This document shows positions 1-10,662 of a stretch of DNA of 56,190 bases, piece by piece (positions within the stretch are counted from its first letter, which is position 1; every line of letters begins with the position of its first letter). The position numbers and the translations under genes were made by a program. The notes beneath the pieces were generated by a model that saw nothing but the letters and a program-made list of their open reading frames with translations, searched no databases and was not told the DNA's origin. Origin of the DNA: Gongronella butleri (lineage: Eukaryota > Mucoromycota > Mucoromycetes > Mucorales > Cunninghamellaceae); the NCBI GenBank assembly GCA_025201375.1, contig JAIWZP010000098.1, forward strand, positions 1 through 56,190, in the 5' to 3' direction.

Positions 1-667
1 CGGGGTCATGTCCAGACCGGTGCTCGGCCACCATGAAGTCAGGCAAAATAAACGGGCTGCTTTCGTCCATTTCAAATTCAAGTGATGTTAAATACGGATT
101 GAGATTCTGGAGAGCCACCAGCTGATGTAAATGACACTTGAACGAGCCAACGAGCGCGTTGAGACAAAAATAGTACCCGCTACGCATAAGACGCAGACTC
201 TGCAGAGAGCTAAGACACGGCAAAATGATATCTGTCAATTTGAATTGGTCCAGCCCGTGCAACACCAATTCCAAGTGCTGAATGTTGCGACAGACGCCAA
301 AGATCGCGCGTAATTCCGTATCCGTGTAGTCCAAAAGAGCCAATTTCAATCTCTTTACATTTGGACATCCTTTCAGCAGTGCAATGACCTCCTCAGCAGG
401 CGATACACAATTCATCAAGGTAAGAGATCGAACAAAATGCCCAATGCGAGCAACAGGGGTCGACGAGTGCAATGCTTGAAAGAGCGCCTTGTTCTTCTCA
501 ATCTCGGAGTGCCATGTGTGCCTGCACACAATGATTTCCAGCCTGGCAAACAAAATTGGAGACACCAAGTCCCGGAAGCGAGTGCTGGTCATTCGCAATT
601 TACGCAGGTCTTTACGTTGCACCTTGTCAAAAATGTGGCTGATCAATTCGCTGGGCAGGGAATCCAT
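1..667 (-). CDS. F-box/LRR-like protein, N-terminal part (cut by window edge)
   Basis: The frame is open from ATG at 667 to the window edge, about 222 codons, so the C-terminus is missing. The N-terminus begins MDSLPSELISHIFDKV and continues with KDLRKLRMTS and RDLVSPILFARL, a typical F-box, which recruits a substrate adaptor to Skp1 in SCF ubiquitin ligases. Leucine-rich segments follow and the visible part ends near the HRSGHDP motif. It is a close paralogue of the complete gene at 2629-4380, nearly collinear with an offset of about 3713 bp, so the two are copies of one tandem duplication. No internal stop or frameshift is visible, so this copy may be functional. F-box membership is seen; the SCF role is family knowledge; the substrate is unknown. 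Confidence 0.8.
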   Translation of the reverse strand, partial: MDSLPSELISHIFDKVQRKDLRKLRMTSTRFRDLVSPILFARLEIIVCRHTWHSEIEKNKALFQALHSSTPVARIGHFVRSLTLMNCVSPAEEVIALLKGCPNVKRLKLALLDYTDTELRAIFGVCRNIQHLELVLHGLDQFKLTDIILPCLSSLQSLRLMRSGYYFCLNALVGSFKCHLHQLVALQNLNPYLTSLEFEMDESSPFILPDFMVAEHRSGHDP

Positions 668-1178
668 CGCAGCGACAAAAAGGTGAGATTTGATGGAAAA
701 AAGAAGAATGCGCAATTTCACCAGGAAAAAAAAGAGACAAAGGGGCAGCTAAGCCTTGTTGTGAACTGCGCCGTGTGCTACAGTGAAACTGCGCCACTTG
801 CGCACTCGCTGGGCACGTGCAAACTTGCCAGAAAACGTCAATTCACGCGCAATGCATGTCAAAGTCTAAGAAATTGCAAGCAATATGCGTTCTTTGAAAG
901 GTGCTTCAAGTATAAACAAATGATAGAGCACCTCAGGGCATTATTCGATGCCGACAAGGTGCTTTTCACCCATGTTGAGTGACGCGGGTGGCATTCCTGC
1001 TGTTTTGGCATGAAAATCATGCATCCAGCAGTGGCGCAGCTTGTGTTTTGCCTATATTGTTGCCCAAGACGCGCTCTTGTTGACGCACGATGAGCAATTC
1101 GCGCTTCAAAAAGTTCTTTAGCTGTGCGGGCGATCTTTTCTATGGTCAAAAAGAGCTAAAATGCAAATGAATCTGGTG
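668..1178. other. Intergenic segment of the F-box tandem duplication
   Basis: No gene is seen. The segment is collinear with 4381-4900: both hold the block reading GCGTTCTTTGAAAGGTG and the block ATGCATCCAGCA at matching offsets. It is therefore the promoter and spacer of the duplicated F-box unit, not unique sequence. Short open frames on both strands are not conserved between the copies. Confidence 0.6.
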
Positions 1179-1490
1179 TTTATTATGTTCGCTATCTACA
1201 CAAGTATTCAATGGCAGCTCCTCATCCAAAAGAAAGCGATGTGGCGCTGACGGTGCAAAAATAACCATTGTGTTATGCTGATCGTGTAGGCTAGCGCTTT
1301 TACATTAGGGTCCGTGATTTTACGATCGTAATCTTCGTTTCGGCTCAGTCGATCAATGACGAAAGCGGGGTCAGGTACGAGGCAAGCTTTTTTGTCGTCG
1401 TCGTGGTACCATGCAAGCAACGAAAGCGTGTCAGGAGCCGTGTTTTGAGACAAATCACAAATTGCTGTCGACGCGTCAAAAATCATAGTA
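1179..1490 (-). pseudogene. 3' remnant of an F-box gene (relative of the gene at 4910-6853)
   Basis: The minus-strand frame 1486-1208 encodes APDTLSLLAWYHDDD, LVPDPAF and TDPNVKA, matching the C-terminus of the F-box protein at 4910-6853 (APDTLLLLAWYHDED, LVPDPAL, TDPNVKA). A frameshift after TDPNVKA destroys the end of the frame, but the other frame still holds the downstream similarity. The poly(A) signal (TTTATT on plus, 1179-1184) is also kept. Similarity stops near 1490, where unrelated sequence begins, so more than 80% of the gene is missing. This is the second gene of the upstream copy of the tandem duplication, truncated and decayed. Confidence 0.7.
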
Positions 1491-2628
1491 ATCTTTGACG
1501 CGCGTTAGTTTGGCCAAAATTCATATTTTTCCACTGATGGTAAACATCCACGTACGCGATAGCTTCTTCTCTTTCCGCAACGTGTGTTTCCTTCATCATC
1601 AAGTTCACCTTGTATAGAAAATTTGGACATAAACGACTTTTGCTCTAAAACTAGCCAATGGATTTCGCGTTTTTATTGTCTTTTTATCGGGGAATGTGGT
1701 CTGATCACCATATGTGTGAATGACGTGTCGATCTGAGAACCAAAGTTTTCCAATTTCCAAAACCACGACTGCACCCCTTGGAATACCCATGATTTCGAAA
1801 ATCTTCATTGCGAACGATCCAGTGACTGCAATGCCGCGAGGGCGGATTCATTCGATCGAGAAGGCTTCGAATTGTCAATTTAAAGGTGAATGTCCTTATA
1901 CGTAGACTGTAAAAATGATCGAAAATCCTCGAAATATAACAAAAACAATGCAATTCCAATATTCTTGTTAACCCGCTTAGCGATCGCCTGTTTTATTACA
2001 CAGTGTGCAAAAAAAAAAAATAAAGACGAAAAACACCTGTACACTATTGCAGTATGTTTGGTGCTCATTGGATTAGCCAGCAACGAAAAAGAAGATACCA
2101 AAACTCTAAAAATGCAATTACTAGATGTGCATCTATCCGAACTCTTTCAAATTTAAACATGATGTCCGCTGTCGGCATTGAAAACACCATGTAAGGTTTA
2201 AACTCTTAAAAAAATATATTACTGGACACGATGATATCAAAAATTCGTTTTACAAGAGTGTACGAGTTGAAATTCGAACGATGGATTTACAAAATCAGGA
2301 CAAACTGGAAAACTAGAGAATCCGCTCGGAAGAGCCACAAAAAGGCTAAAAAGACTATGGTTCAGCCTGCTCTTTGACGGGCTCAAAGTGTCTTTGATTT
2401 CTCTCCTGTAGGGCGAATGGCCCGCTGGCAATTGGCCTAATCTACTTTCTATTTTTTGTTTGAAATACCTGCAACTATGAATGGCGCAGCCTGTACCATC
2501 TACGGCGCATTGTCAATGCGCTTACCCTGTGAGCAAGTGCCAAATATTTTTCAACACTCCGTTTTACAATGCAAATAATTTTTTTTTTGTTTGGCCAAAG
2601 CCATTTAATCCGCGATATCACTACCACT
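1491..2628. other. AT-rich intergenic DNA without a clear gene
   Basis: No gene can be supported. The minus strand holds a 67-codon frame (1808-1605) with GIPRGAVVVLEIGKLWFSD. The nucleotide block CCAAGGGGTGCAGTCG inside it recurs near 18876, so a decayed shared repeat or gene fragment is likely. The rest is AT-rich with A-runs and no coding signal. Confidence 0.35.
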
Positions 2629-4380
2629 TTAAAGAAGGAAATCTATGTAGTCGGTCATTGACACAATATTAGACTTGCAAGGAGCAAGGATGATAATAGG
2701 CTGACGATTTTTGAGCAGGTCGTGATCTTGAGGATGTGCCGGTCGTGTCAATTGCCGATCAACGGCGCTCTGTGCATCGGGGAGAACTTGCATTGCACCA
2801 TGCTTGTAGTAAAAGCAGTCTAAATCGAGCAGACCTTCCGGATTTGCGGCAGAGGCGCTGCTGTTGTGGCCCGCAGCAAGCACAGGTGTCTGAACAAAAA
2901 AAACGACATGCCACTTTGACTTGCAAATGGCTAATTTCAAGCTTTTCAGGCGTGTCGAGTACGGCAATGGCACCCAAATCATCTTGTTCGTCCTCCAATT
3001 CGGGTTGCGCTTGAATTTTTGCACAATTGCATATTGATCCACGGCATCGGGCATCGATTGCTCGGGGTAGGCTGCAGTGTGGCCGCCAAACAAATCCTCG
3101 TGATCGACATCCAGCGTGATGTGTGTCAATTGAGGGCACAGCTGTGAAATTTCGAGCAAAAAGGTCGAATCCAATCCATAAAGTCGCAGATGGCACAATT
3201 GGTGGCCAAGCAGCGGCAAGGGAAGAGCATTCAGTGACAAATCTTCGTGCACACTGTCGCGTCGTCCCCATCTGTCTTTGATAACAAGCGTGTATAAAGC
3301 GGGAAACGCCGCCAACAAACCTTTTGTATGCTTGATGCGAAATCCTGGCACGGTCTCAACTTTCAGGGATGACAAAGTGGAGGTGCTCGCGCCAGGGACG
3401 GAGGTAAATCCATGCAAAGCGCCCAAGATATAATCCGGGTACTCATGTTCTATTTTCAAAGACTTGAGCGATGGTAAATACGCAACGGAAGGATCCAAAA
3501 GCGTGCGCCACAGCAATAAGTTTGGGGCAGGGTCGTCCAGCTTGCGACCAAATTTCCACAGCTTGCAAGTGATTGCCAGATTGTCCAAGTTGGGGAATTT
3601 GAGGCACAAAAACGCAACCATTGCTTGCAGTGTGCTGGTGCAGGCTTCATTGGCTGATAATTGAATTGTCAAAGATTTAATTGATGCCCAAGGATTCGTA
3701 CACGCGTCGCAGTCAGGGTCATGTCCAGATCGGTGCTCGGCCTCCATGAATTCAGGCAAAATAAACGGGCTGTCATCGTCCATTTCAAATTCGAGGGCGT
3801 TTAAATACGGATTGAGATTCTGGAGAGCCACTAGCTGATGCAAATGACACTTGAACGAGCCATCGAGCGCACTGAGACAAAAAAAGTACCAGCTGCGCAA
3901 AAGACGCAGACTCTGCAGAGAGCCAAGACAGGGCAAAATGATATCTGTCAATTTGAATTGGTCCAGCCCATGTAACACCAATTCCAAGTGCTGAATGTTG
4001 CGACAGACGCCAAAGATCGCGCGTAATTCCGTATCCGTGTAGTCCAAAAGAGCCAATTTCAATTTCTTTACATTTGGACACCCTTTCAGCAGTGCAATGA
4101 CCTCCTCAGCAGATGATATACAATTCATCAAGGTAAGAGATTGAACAAAGAGCCCAATGCGAGCAATATGGGTTGACGAGTGCAATGCTTGAAAGAGCGC
4201 CTTGTTCTTGTCAATCTCGGTGCGCCATTTGTGGCGGCACACAGTGATATCCAACCTGGCAAACATAATTGGGGACACCAAGTCGCGTAAACGAGAGCTG
4301 GTCATCCGCAATTTGCGCAGGTCTTTATGGCGCACCCTGTCAAGAATATGGCTGATCAATTCGTTGGGCAGAGAATCCAT
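2629..4380 (-). CDS. F-box/LRR-like protein, intact
   Basis: An uninterrupted 583-residue frame. The F-box spans about residues 1-45 (MDSLPNELISHILDRV, KDLRKLRMTS, RDLVSPIMFARL). Irregular leucine-rich repeats follow to about residue 420, then a conserved block ending PLPYSTRLKSLKL. A motif shared with its neighbours, HDPDCDACTNPW, lies near residue 225. The start is fixed by alignment with the N-termini of the three neighbouring paralogues. It is the best-preserved member of the local family and shows no intron, unlike the housekeeping genes in the window. F-box proteins normally link targets to Skp1-cullin ubiquitin ligases; no substrate can be inferred. Confidence 0.85.
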   Translation of the reverse strand: MDSLPNELISHILDRVRHKDLRKLRMTSSRLRDLVSPIMFARLDITVCRHKWRTEIDKNKALFQALHSSTHIARIGLFVQSLTLMNCISSAEEVIALLKGCPNVKKLKLALLDYTDTELRAIFGVCRNIQHLELVLHGLDQFKLTDIILPCLGSLQSLRLLRSWYFFCLSALDGSFKCHLHQLVALQNLNPYLNALEFEMDDDSPFILPEFMEAEHRSGHDPDCDACTNPWASIKSLTIQLSANEACTSTLQAMVAFLCLKFPNLDNLAITCKLWKFGRKLDDPAPNLLLWRTLLDPSVAYLPSLKSLKIEHEYPDYILGALHGFTSVPGASTSTLSSLKVETVPGFRIKHTKGLLAAFPALYTLVIKDRWGRRDSVHEDLSLNALPLPLLGHQLCHLRLYGLDSTFLLEISQLCPQLTHITLDVDHEDLFGGHTAAYPEQSMPDAVDQYAIVQKFKRNPNWRTNKMIWVPLPYSTRLKSLKLAICKSKWHVVFFVQTPVLAAGHNSSASAANPEGLLDLDCFYYKHGAMQVLPDAQSAVDRQLTRPAHPQDHDLLKNRQPIIILAPCKSNIVSMTDYIDFLL

Positions 4381-4909
4381 TGCGACAGCGTAAATGTGAG
4401 ATTTGGCTGAAAGAAGGAAAAAGATCCCCGAGATCGTCTGAAAAAAAGAGATAGTTTAGACAGCTAAGCCTTGGTGTAACCGGCATCTTGTACCACAAAG
4501 GAATTGCGCCGCTTGCACACTCACTGCGTCACGGGGGCGCGTCTAAGCTTGCAAGAAAACTTTAAATCAAGTGCAATGCATGTCAAAGTCCAGGAAATTG
4601 CGGACAAGACGCGTTCTTTGAAAGGTGTTTCAAGTAGAAACGAATAATGATAGAGCACATCAGGATATTCGATGCCGATACGTTGCTTTTCACTTTAATT
4701 TGACTGAGGGCGGATGGCAATTTTGCTGTTTTGGCTTGAAAATCATGCATCCAGCATTGGGGCAACATGTGCTTTGTGTAAGCTGTTCCCAATTATCACT
4801 CCTGTTGACATACGATGAGCAATTTGCGCTTTAAAATAGCTCGCAGCTATACAAACGCTCATGCTTATGATTAAAGTGCACTGGATTACGAACGAATTTG
4901 ATGTTTATT
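4381..4909. other. Spacer/promoter between F-box genes
   Basis: No gene is seen. The spacer is collinear with 668-1178. It carries the 5' flank of the gene at 2629-4380 and the poly(A) signal of the next gene (TTTATT on plus, 4904-4909), which directly abuts that gene's stop codon. Confidence 0.5.
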
Positions 4910-6853
4910 TTAAATGTGTGTCTGCATGAGGTTCATTGGCAACTCCTTTCCATCCAAACGAAAGCGATGTGGTGCTGACGGTGCAAAAATAACCATTGTG
5001 TCGTGCGTGTTCGCGTATGAATGCGCTTTTACATTAGGGTCTGTGCTTTCACAATCGTAATCTTCGCGTCGGCTCAGCCGATCAAGGACCAAAGCGGGGT
5101 CGGGCACAAGCCAAGCTTGGTTGTCCTCGTCGTGGTACCATGCAAGCAACAAAAGCGTGTCAGGAGCCTTGTTTCGAGACAAATCATCAATTGCCTTCGT
5201 CGAGCATTGATTGCTCTGGCACGGAATCTGAACATAGACAATAAATGGTATTTTCTTGAACGAAATCCGCTTCTCCACATCAATCTGCTCGAGACGCGTC
5301 GAAAAAGTTAAAGGGAACCAGGCCAGGTTGTCGGCATGATAATTGTGCATCTGCAACTTGCGAAGCCATGGGCTGAGGTAATATGTATGCCCATTGGGGT
5401 CACCCCTCAGACCCCTCCAACCAGACCACTCAAGGCTGACAATCTTTAGGTTGGGACACCGTTTCGAGAGCATGGCCTCCGTTTCGTAATGAAGCTCGTG
5501 TTCAACATGAAGACGTGTCAGTGACGCGTAAATGTGCCGTGGCTTAATATTAGAAACCATGAAAACGGGTTCCCTCCATTTCCAACGCGAATCGCGCACG
5601 GAATGGTCTTCAATCACAAGCGAGCGTAAATCCCGGTAATGCCCAAAAAAATTGGCGTAGAACATGTAGGAAAAGCTGGAGGTTGCCAAGACGCTCAGAT
5701 TCGTCACCGGTAACGCACCTGGTTGACGCGCATCGAAGCCCAGGCCCATGAACTCATGCATGGCACAAAAAATCAAGTCCGCGTGTGGGTGTTCCAATTT
5801 GAGCGAATTAATCGATTGCAAGGGCAAATTGGTGGACGGATCTAATAAATTGCACCATGTATTCCTTTTGTCAATTTTAGGGTCACCTGCGTGGCGCTTG
5901 TATGCTTGAAATGAGGTCTGGAGCTCCAATTCCTCGAGATTGAGGAATTTGAGCATGATGTAGGCCATTAACATAGGAAGGTCGCCGGCGCGCACATCGT
6001 GTGCGTCCATATAAAGATCCAAAGCCTTGACGGACCGCCAGGGATTGGCACACGCATCGCAATTGCCGTCATGTCCGGGGAAATGTTTATAATCTGTGTC
6101 GCCGCTCGTTGAAGAACTTGACGCGTCCATACATTCGCGAAACAAGTCGTCGAAATAATCGTCGTCATCGCTGTCATGTTCGAAAGAGTGCTCATCTTCC
6201 GTGTCCTCGCTCGTTACAGAACTCGACGCGTCCATAAATCGAGCAGGCAGCACAAGACTGCCTCCGCAAAGCGTAAAACGCAATGTTTCAAGGCTCGATG
6301 GAAAGTGTTGCTGCAGTGTGAGCAAGTCGGTCATTTTCAAAAGGACGCTGTTGTCGTGGTGGACCGTCGGCGCGCACAAATTGAGCACCCTCAGCGAGTT
6401 CATTTCAAAACGCGGCAAAAGCCGGTCTTTTTGTACAATTCCTGGGGTCATGCGCCTAAAAACAATGAAATCTCGCACAAAATCGCCGTATTTGAGCACA
6501 CGTCGCATTTCGTTGCTGCCATATGCCCGGTCTTTGGCGTGCGTCGCGTCGTAACGCGCACTGCGTCCAAGACATTCCAGAACTTCCTTCATACGATATG
6601 TATTGTCAGTACGGATGATCATCCAGGCCATATGTGATGTCAATTGAGCAGGAGCTGAAGCGGTCTCCAGCCATGGAAAGCGCAGACGACAGTGCAGCTT
6701 GTGGCCGATGTCGGGGCACGTATTCAGGTCGTCAAATATCAACGGGTCCATCAAATCATGCCAAAGTCGGCTACACAGCCGTGAACGCAGCCTGTCATCA
6801 AAAGCGAGCTTGCCAAAGATAATTGAAAGCAGCTCCGCGGGCAGAGAGTCCAT
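4910..6853 (-). CDS. F-box/LRR-like protein with acidic insert
   Basis: A 647-residue frame from the ATG at 6853. I prefer this start over the upstream in-frame ATG at 6949 because MDSLPAELLSIIFGKL aligns with the family's F-box start and the upstream codons read as a pyrimidine-rich 5' leader. The F-box covers about residues 1-45. A middle region (about 235-290) has a duplicated MDASSS segment and an acidic run (DSDDDDYFDD), followed by the family motif HDGNCDACANPW. Leucine-rich segments fill the remainder. The C-terminus (LLAWYHDEDNQAWLVPDP) is the part preserved in the remnant at 1179-1490. It is a more distant paralogue of the gene at 2629-4380. The role as an SCF adaptor is inferred from the family. 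Confidence 0.8.
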   Translation of the reverse strand: MDSLPAELLSIIFGKLAFDDRLRSRLCSRLWHDLMDPLIFDDLNTCPDIGHKLHCRLRFPWLETASAPAQLTSHMAWMIIRTDNTYRMKEVLECLGRSARYDATHAKDRAYGSNEMRRVLKYGDFVRDFIVFRRMTPGIVQKDRLLPRFEMNSLRVLNLCAPTVHHDNSVLLKMTDLLTLQQHFPSSLETLRFTLCGGSLVLPARFMDASSSVTSEDTEDEHSFEHDSDDDDYFDDLFRECMDASSSSTSGDTDYKHFPGHDGNCDACANPWRSVKALDLYMDAHDVRAGDLPMLMAYIMLKFLNLEELELQTSFQAYKRHAGDPKIDKRNTWCNLLDPSTNLPLQSINSLKLEHPHADLIFCAMHEFMGLGFDARQPGALPVTNLSVLATSSFSYMFYANFFGHYRDLRSLVIEDHSVRDSRWKWREPVFMVSNIKPRHIYASLTRLHVEHELHYETEAMLSKRCPNLKIVSLEWSGWRGLRGDPNGHTYYLSPWLRKLQMHNYHADNLAWFPLTFSTRLEQIDVEKRISFKKIPFIVYVQIPCQSNQCSTKAIDDLSRNKAPDTLLLLAWYHDEDNQAWLVPDPALVLDRLSRREDYDCESTDPNVKAHSYANTHDTMVIFAPSAPHRFRLDGKELPMNLMQTHI

Positions 6854-7987
6854 GAGAGGCGCAAAATAAAACAATTGAAAAAAAAAAAGAGGCACAAGTG
6901 AACGCGCAAGCATTGGATCAAAGGCGCACAAATTGAATTCAATGGTCACACAATAAACTTTTTTTTTAGACTAAGCCCATGGGCCTAGTTGCTCAGTCAA
7001 CGTACTGGACCCGCTTGCGTCCCAGCACATCAAAACTGTTGTAAACTTGCCGATTCAGGCATTAAACGTGCTTTTTGTTCTGGTTCCACGTGTCTCATCT
7101 CACCATTGAGCTAACCGATTGCTGGAATAGTAGCAGCATTGCGTTTATGAGCCTCTGTACTACGCTTTCAGTCAAATAGACACTATGATATTGTCAAGCA
7201 GTATAATTGGAAGGTACTTTTACAAAAATTTAAAATGAAAATGGCCAATATTGTAAAAGGGTGCCTCAAAAAGCGTCCCGACGGGAAGCAATGTACTAGA
7301 AATAAGTGGGACAATGCCTGAAACTGCATATGCCAATGGCGGCCGCCACTAGCAAATAAAATTTTAGACGTGGCAATCCTCCAAAACCTTCCGCCCAAGT
7401 CTCCAGATTTGCTCCAAACTTACACACAAATACCATCGCCCTTGAAAACCAGGATAATGAAAAAACAAGAGCCAGGCTCGTCTATCCTATGACGAGACAT
7501 GAGCAACTTTGGATTTAAATTTACAGTAAGAGCATATTGCATTGCCAAAATGCGCTTCAAAACCGTGCGTACGCGCCCATTAGCAACAGATTACCCAGAT
7601 GCGTGAATATGACGCAAAAAAGCATACAGAAATAATCAACCTGACACGCTTTTATGACGCGTCAACAATTATAATTTTTAATCTTTTGCCGTGCAGTGTT
7701 TTCCAAAAAAAATATACAGTATACTGTATGGACATACAGTGAAGATACAGAACACGCTTCTTGCACAAAGTTTCTCTGTCAAATGCCACAAGCAATTCCT
7801 ATGAAACAATAATTAAAAACATCGTGAGATTATTTGTACAGTAGACTCATTTATAATTTAATTTAAATCATACTGCATTATCATATCAAATTTGCTTGTT
7901 GTCTGCGCCATTTAAAAAATATTACAGAAACGTGTTTTTTTTTCTGCACGTAAATAAATAAAAAATGCTTTATTTTTAATTTGCGGT
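6854..7987. other. AT-rich intergenic DNA
   Basis: No gene is supported. It contains the pyrimidine-rich leader of the F-box gene at 4910-6853 and a long AT-rich stretch (about 7480-7980) with many A/T runs. The poly(A) signal of the pseudogene (TTTATT, 7969-7974) lies at the right end. Confidence 0.5.
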
Positions 7988-9708
7988 TTAAAAATGGTCT
8001 TTTTTCAAGTTCAAAACGTTTGCTCTGCAGGGAGAAACAATGATCATGGTGCGTTGTTTGTCTTTGTTGCTGTTCTCTTTTGCTCGCGTTGAATCCGTTT
8101 CAAATGCAGCATCAGGATGAGACACCTGAATTTGTTGTCTATCGACCACGTAGGAACCAGTAAAATCCAATGGATCATTGTTGCCCGCGTCGCCGCCCGT
8201 TGGATTCTGTATGTAGTATGCAATAACCCATTCTATGGCAGCAGTGATCACTGTCAAGCTTGTCAAACGTGTCGAATAAGGAAGCAAAATCCAAAACACT
8301 TTGTTGTCCGCAGTGTTTTGTTGATTTTGCTAGAATTTTTGCACGATTGGAAGCTGATCCCAATGGGAAGGCATGTATTCATCTGGGGGAATTTCCCCGT
8401 CTCTCCAGGCCAGCAGCGAGACCTCGCCGCGCATACCCCATCTTCGATTGAAGACCAAGATTACACTGTTCAATTGGGGGCATAGCTCAGAAATACGCAG
8501 CAAGATGGCCATGTTCACGCTCATGACGTGCAAATCGTACAATGGGTGGCCAAAAGAGGGTGGGGGCAAGCTGGCCAATGGAAGAGGAGGCGCCGTGGCG
8601 TTGTCAATGAGGTCATCCCAGTCATTTACAATTTTTAGCTTATATAAAGATGGGAATGCAGTCAGCAGGCCCATTGTGTACGTGCTTGCAAAGTCCTTGA
8701 CGGTCTCAACAGTTAGCGACGCGAGAGGAGACATGCTCACGCCACTGACAGAGGTGAATTGGTACACCGCGTCCAAGATCACACCCGCACACGCGTGCGT
8801 CAGCGCGAGCGACATCAGCGATGGCCAGTGTGCAATGGTGGGGTCAAGAGAGATCGCCACAATGTCAAAAACTTGGGATCAGGATGGGGGAGAAAGCTGT
8901 GCTCTCCACATGTGATGGCCAATTTTTGTAAATTGGGGAACTTGAGGCATAGAAACGCGATCGTGGCAGGTAGTTCGCTGACACGCGTATTGAAGGATAC
9001 CATACTAATGCTCAGAGACGTGACGGAGAGCCAAGGATTTGTGCACGCGTCACAATCAGGATCATGGTCCGCCCGGTGGTGCTTGGATTCGAGGAAAAGT
9101 CGCGGGAAGACCCAGCTGCCATGATTCATTGTCAACGAAAGCGCCGTCAAAGAAGGAACAACGCGATGGAGAGCGGCAATGTCCGACAATTTACACGGGT
9201 CTGACCAAAAGTCCAGATTCAGAACTTGTAGAGACCCGACAAGTGGCAGAATGGCTGTAATCAATCTTGGCACGTCCAAAAACATACAGATCCGGATCAA
9301 TTCCAAGCTCTGAAGGTGGCGACACTGGCTCAAAGCGGCACACAGCTCCTCCTCTGTGCAAGGCAAGTGATGCAATTCCAATTTTGTGACCATTGGGCAC
9401 CATTTCAGCAGTAAGCATATGTTTGCCAGAGCCAACCCCTCTTTTGGAGCAAAACTGAAGTTCGGATGGCTCTTTACTCGAAGAGAGCGAACATGCTGGC
9501 CAAATTTGGCAGCTATCGCGCACTTCGTGTAAAAATGCTTCTTTCTATAGTACTTGTTAATTTGGGGCATTGTGACAACCATGCTGGTAAACAAAATGGG
9601 CGAGACCAAGTCATGCAAGCGGCGGCTAGCAATGCTGCACTTTACGAGATCGGCACGATGCAACAATTTAAGGATCCGTTCAAGCAGTTCATTGGGAAAG
9701 GCATCCAT
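7988..9708 (-). pseudogene. F-box/LRR gene inactivated by a frameshift and a stop
   Basis: Full-length relative of the gene at 2629-4380. The N-terminus (MDAFPNELLERILKLL, HDLVSPILFTSM) and the HDPDCDACTNPW motif are intact. The frame breaks near 8855: the segment ending LWRSLL and the one continuing DPTIAHWPSL lie in different frames, consistent with loss of one base. An in-frame TAG at 8330-8332 follows IVQKF, where the paralogue has a lysine codon, and the frame then continues through LLPYSTRLTSL to a stop at 7988. Two independent lesions in an otherwise well-preserved gene suggest recent inactivation. A single sequencing error could explain the frameshift but not the stop. Confidence 0.75.
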
Positions 9709-10225
9709 TGAAAGCAAACAGAGAGGAACGACAAGTTGAAAAGAAAGAAAAGAAAGGAGGAGCCAAGCCAAATTGTGGCTGGACTCTCGAAATTGCATTT
9801 TGTGGTGTGACAAGGCGCGATTCATGTGCCACAGCATTAAAAATGGTTGATCTTGCTCTCCAGCTTATTTGAAGCAAATCAAAATCACAGATACTGCCGA
9901 CAAAATGCTCTCTGCAGAACGTGTCAACGATTAAGGTGAGCTATTTGGCGTTATTCGGCAAACGATTTTAGATGTTTAAAAAAATGAGCGCGTAAATGCC
10001 GTAATGGCATGCTATGCACGAAATTTAGGCATCCGACTGTGGCGCAGTTTGCGCCACCAACCAGTGCACATCCTCTATGAACCACCACGTATCAAGGAAA
10101 TTTGAATTAACGCGTCACTCTTCAGAAATTGAAAGTATTTTACAGAAACTCTTTATTGATCGCGGTGGCACTCTCGCCAGTCTATCTATTGGCGTGTCTC
10201 CATGTCCACAAAACCAAGGTAAGAT
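9709..10225. other. Intergenic DNA between F-box cluster and EGH1-like gene
   Basis: No gene is seen. It holds the upstream flank of the F-box pseudogene and the 3' end of the glucosidase gene. A block GCATCC..TGTGGCGCAG near 10030 weakly resembles the promoter blocks of the F-box duplication. Confidence 0.4.
10152..10157 (-). terminator. Poly(A) signal AATAAA of the EGH1-like gene
   Basis: TTTATT on the plus strand reads AATAAA on the minus strand, about 70 bp after the stop codon of the glucosidase. Confidence 0.55.
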
Positions 10226-10620
10226 CTACATGCACACGCATTGAGCAAGGGAGCGCTTGGATGGCGCAGCATTGGAAGCAGGCTGGATGCGGATGGTGAT
10301 GGAAGCAGGCTCCTCACCGCGCACGAAGCGGTGGTATAGGACTTGTTGGTCGGGCAGGTACTGGCACTGGCCGTACGACGCGTGGATGTCGAGCGGGATA
10401 TTTTTGTATTGGAATTGCGGGATGAAAATTTCGGTGGTCGTCGCGTCCGCAGCATCCACCTGGTAGCCGCGGTCACGGTCACCCTCGCGCTTCTCCTTGC
10501 CGTGGGGACGGAACGTCAGCGTGTATACCTTACGGTCCATGTCAAATTGAGACGTCGCAGGCACACCGGCAATGTGGCTTGCATATGGACGCTGCAAAAA
10601 CAGATTGAGTTGAATGACAC

Positions 10621-10662
<42 letters not shown>

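Noticed and set aside
8330..8332. TAG as a sense codon (recoding)
   Set aside because: The same gene also has a frameshift, and TAG ends other genes normally (for example the EGH1-like gene), so decay is simpler.
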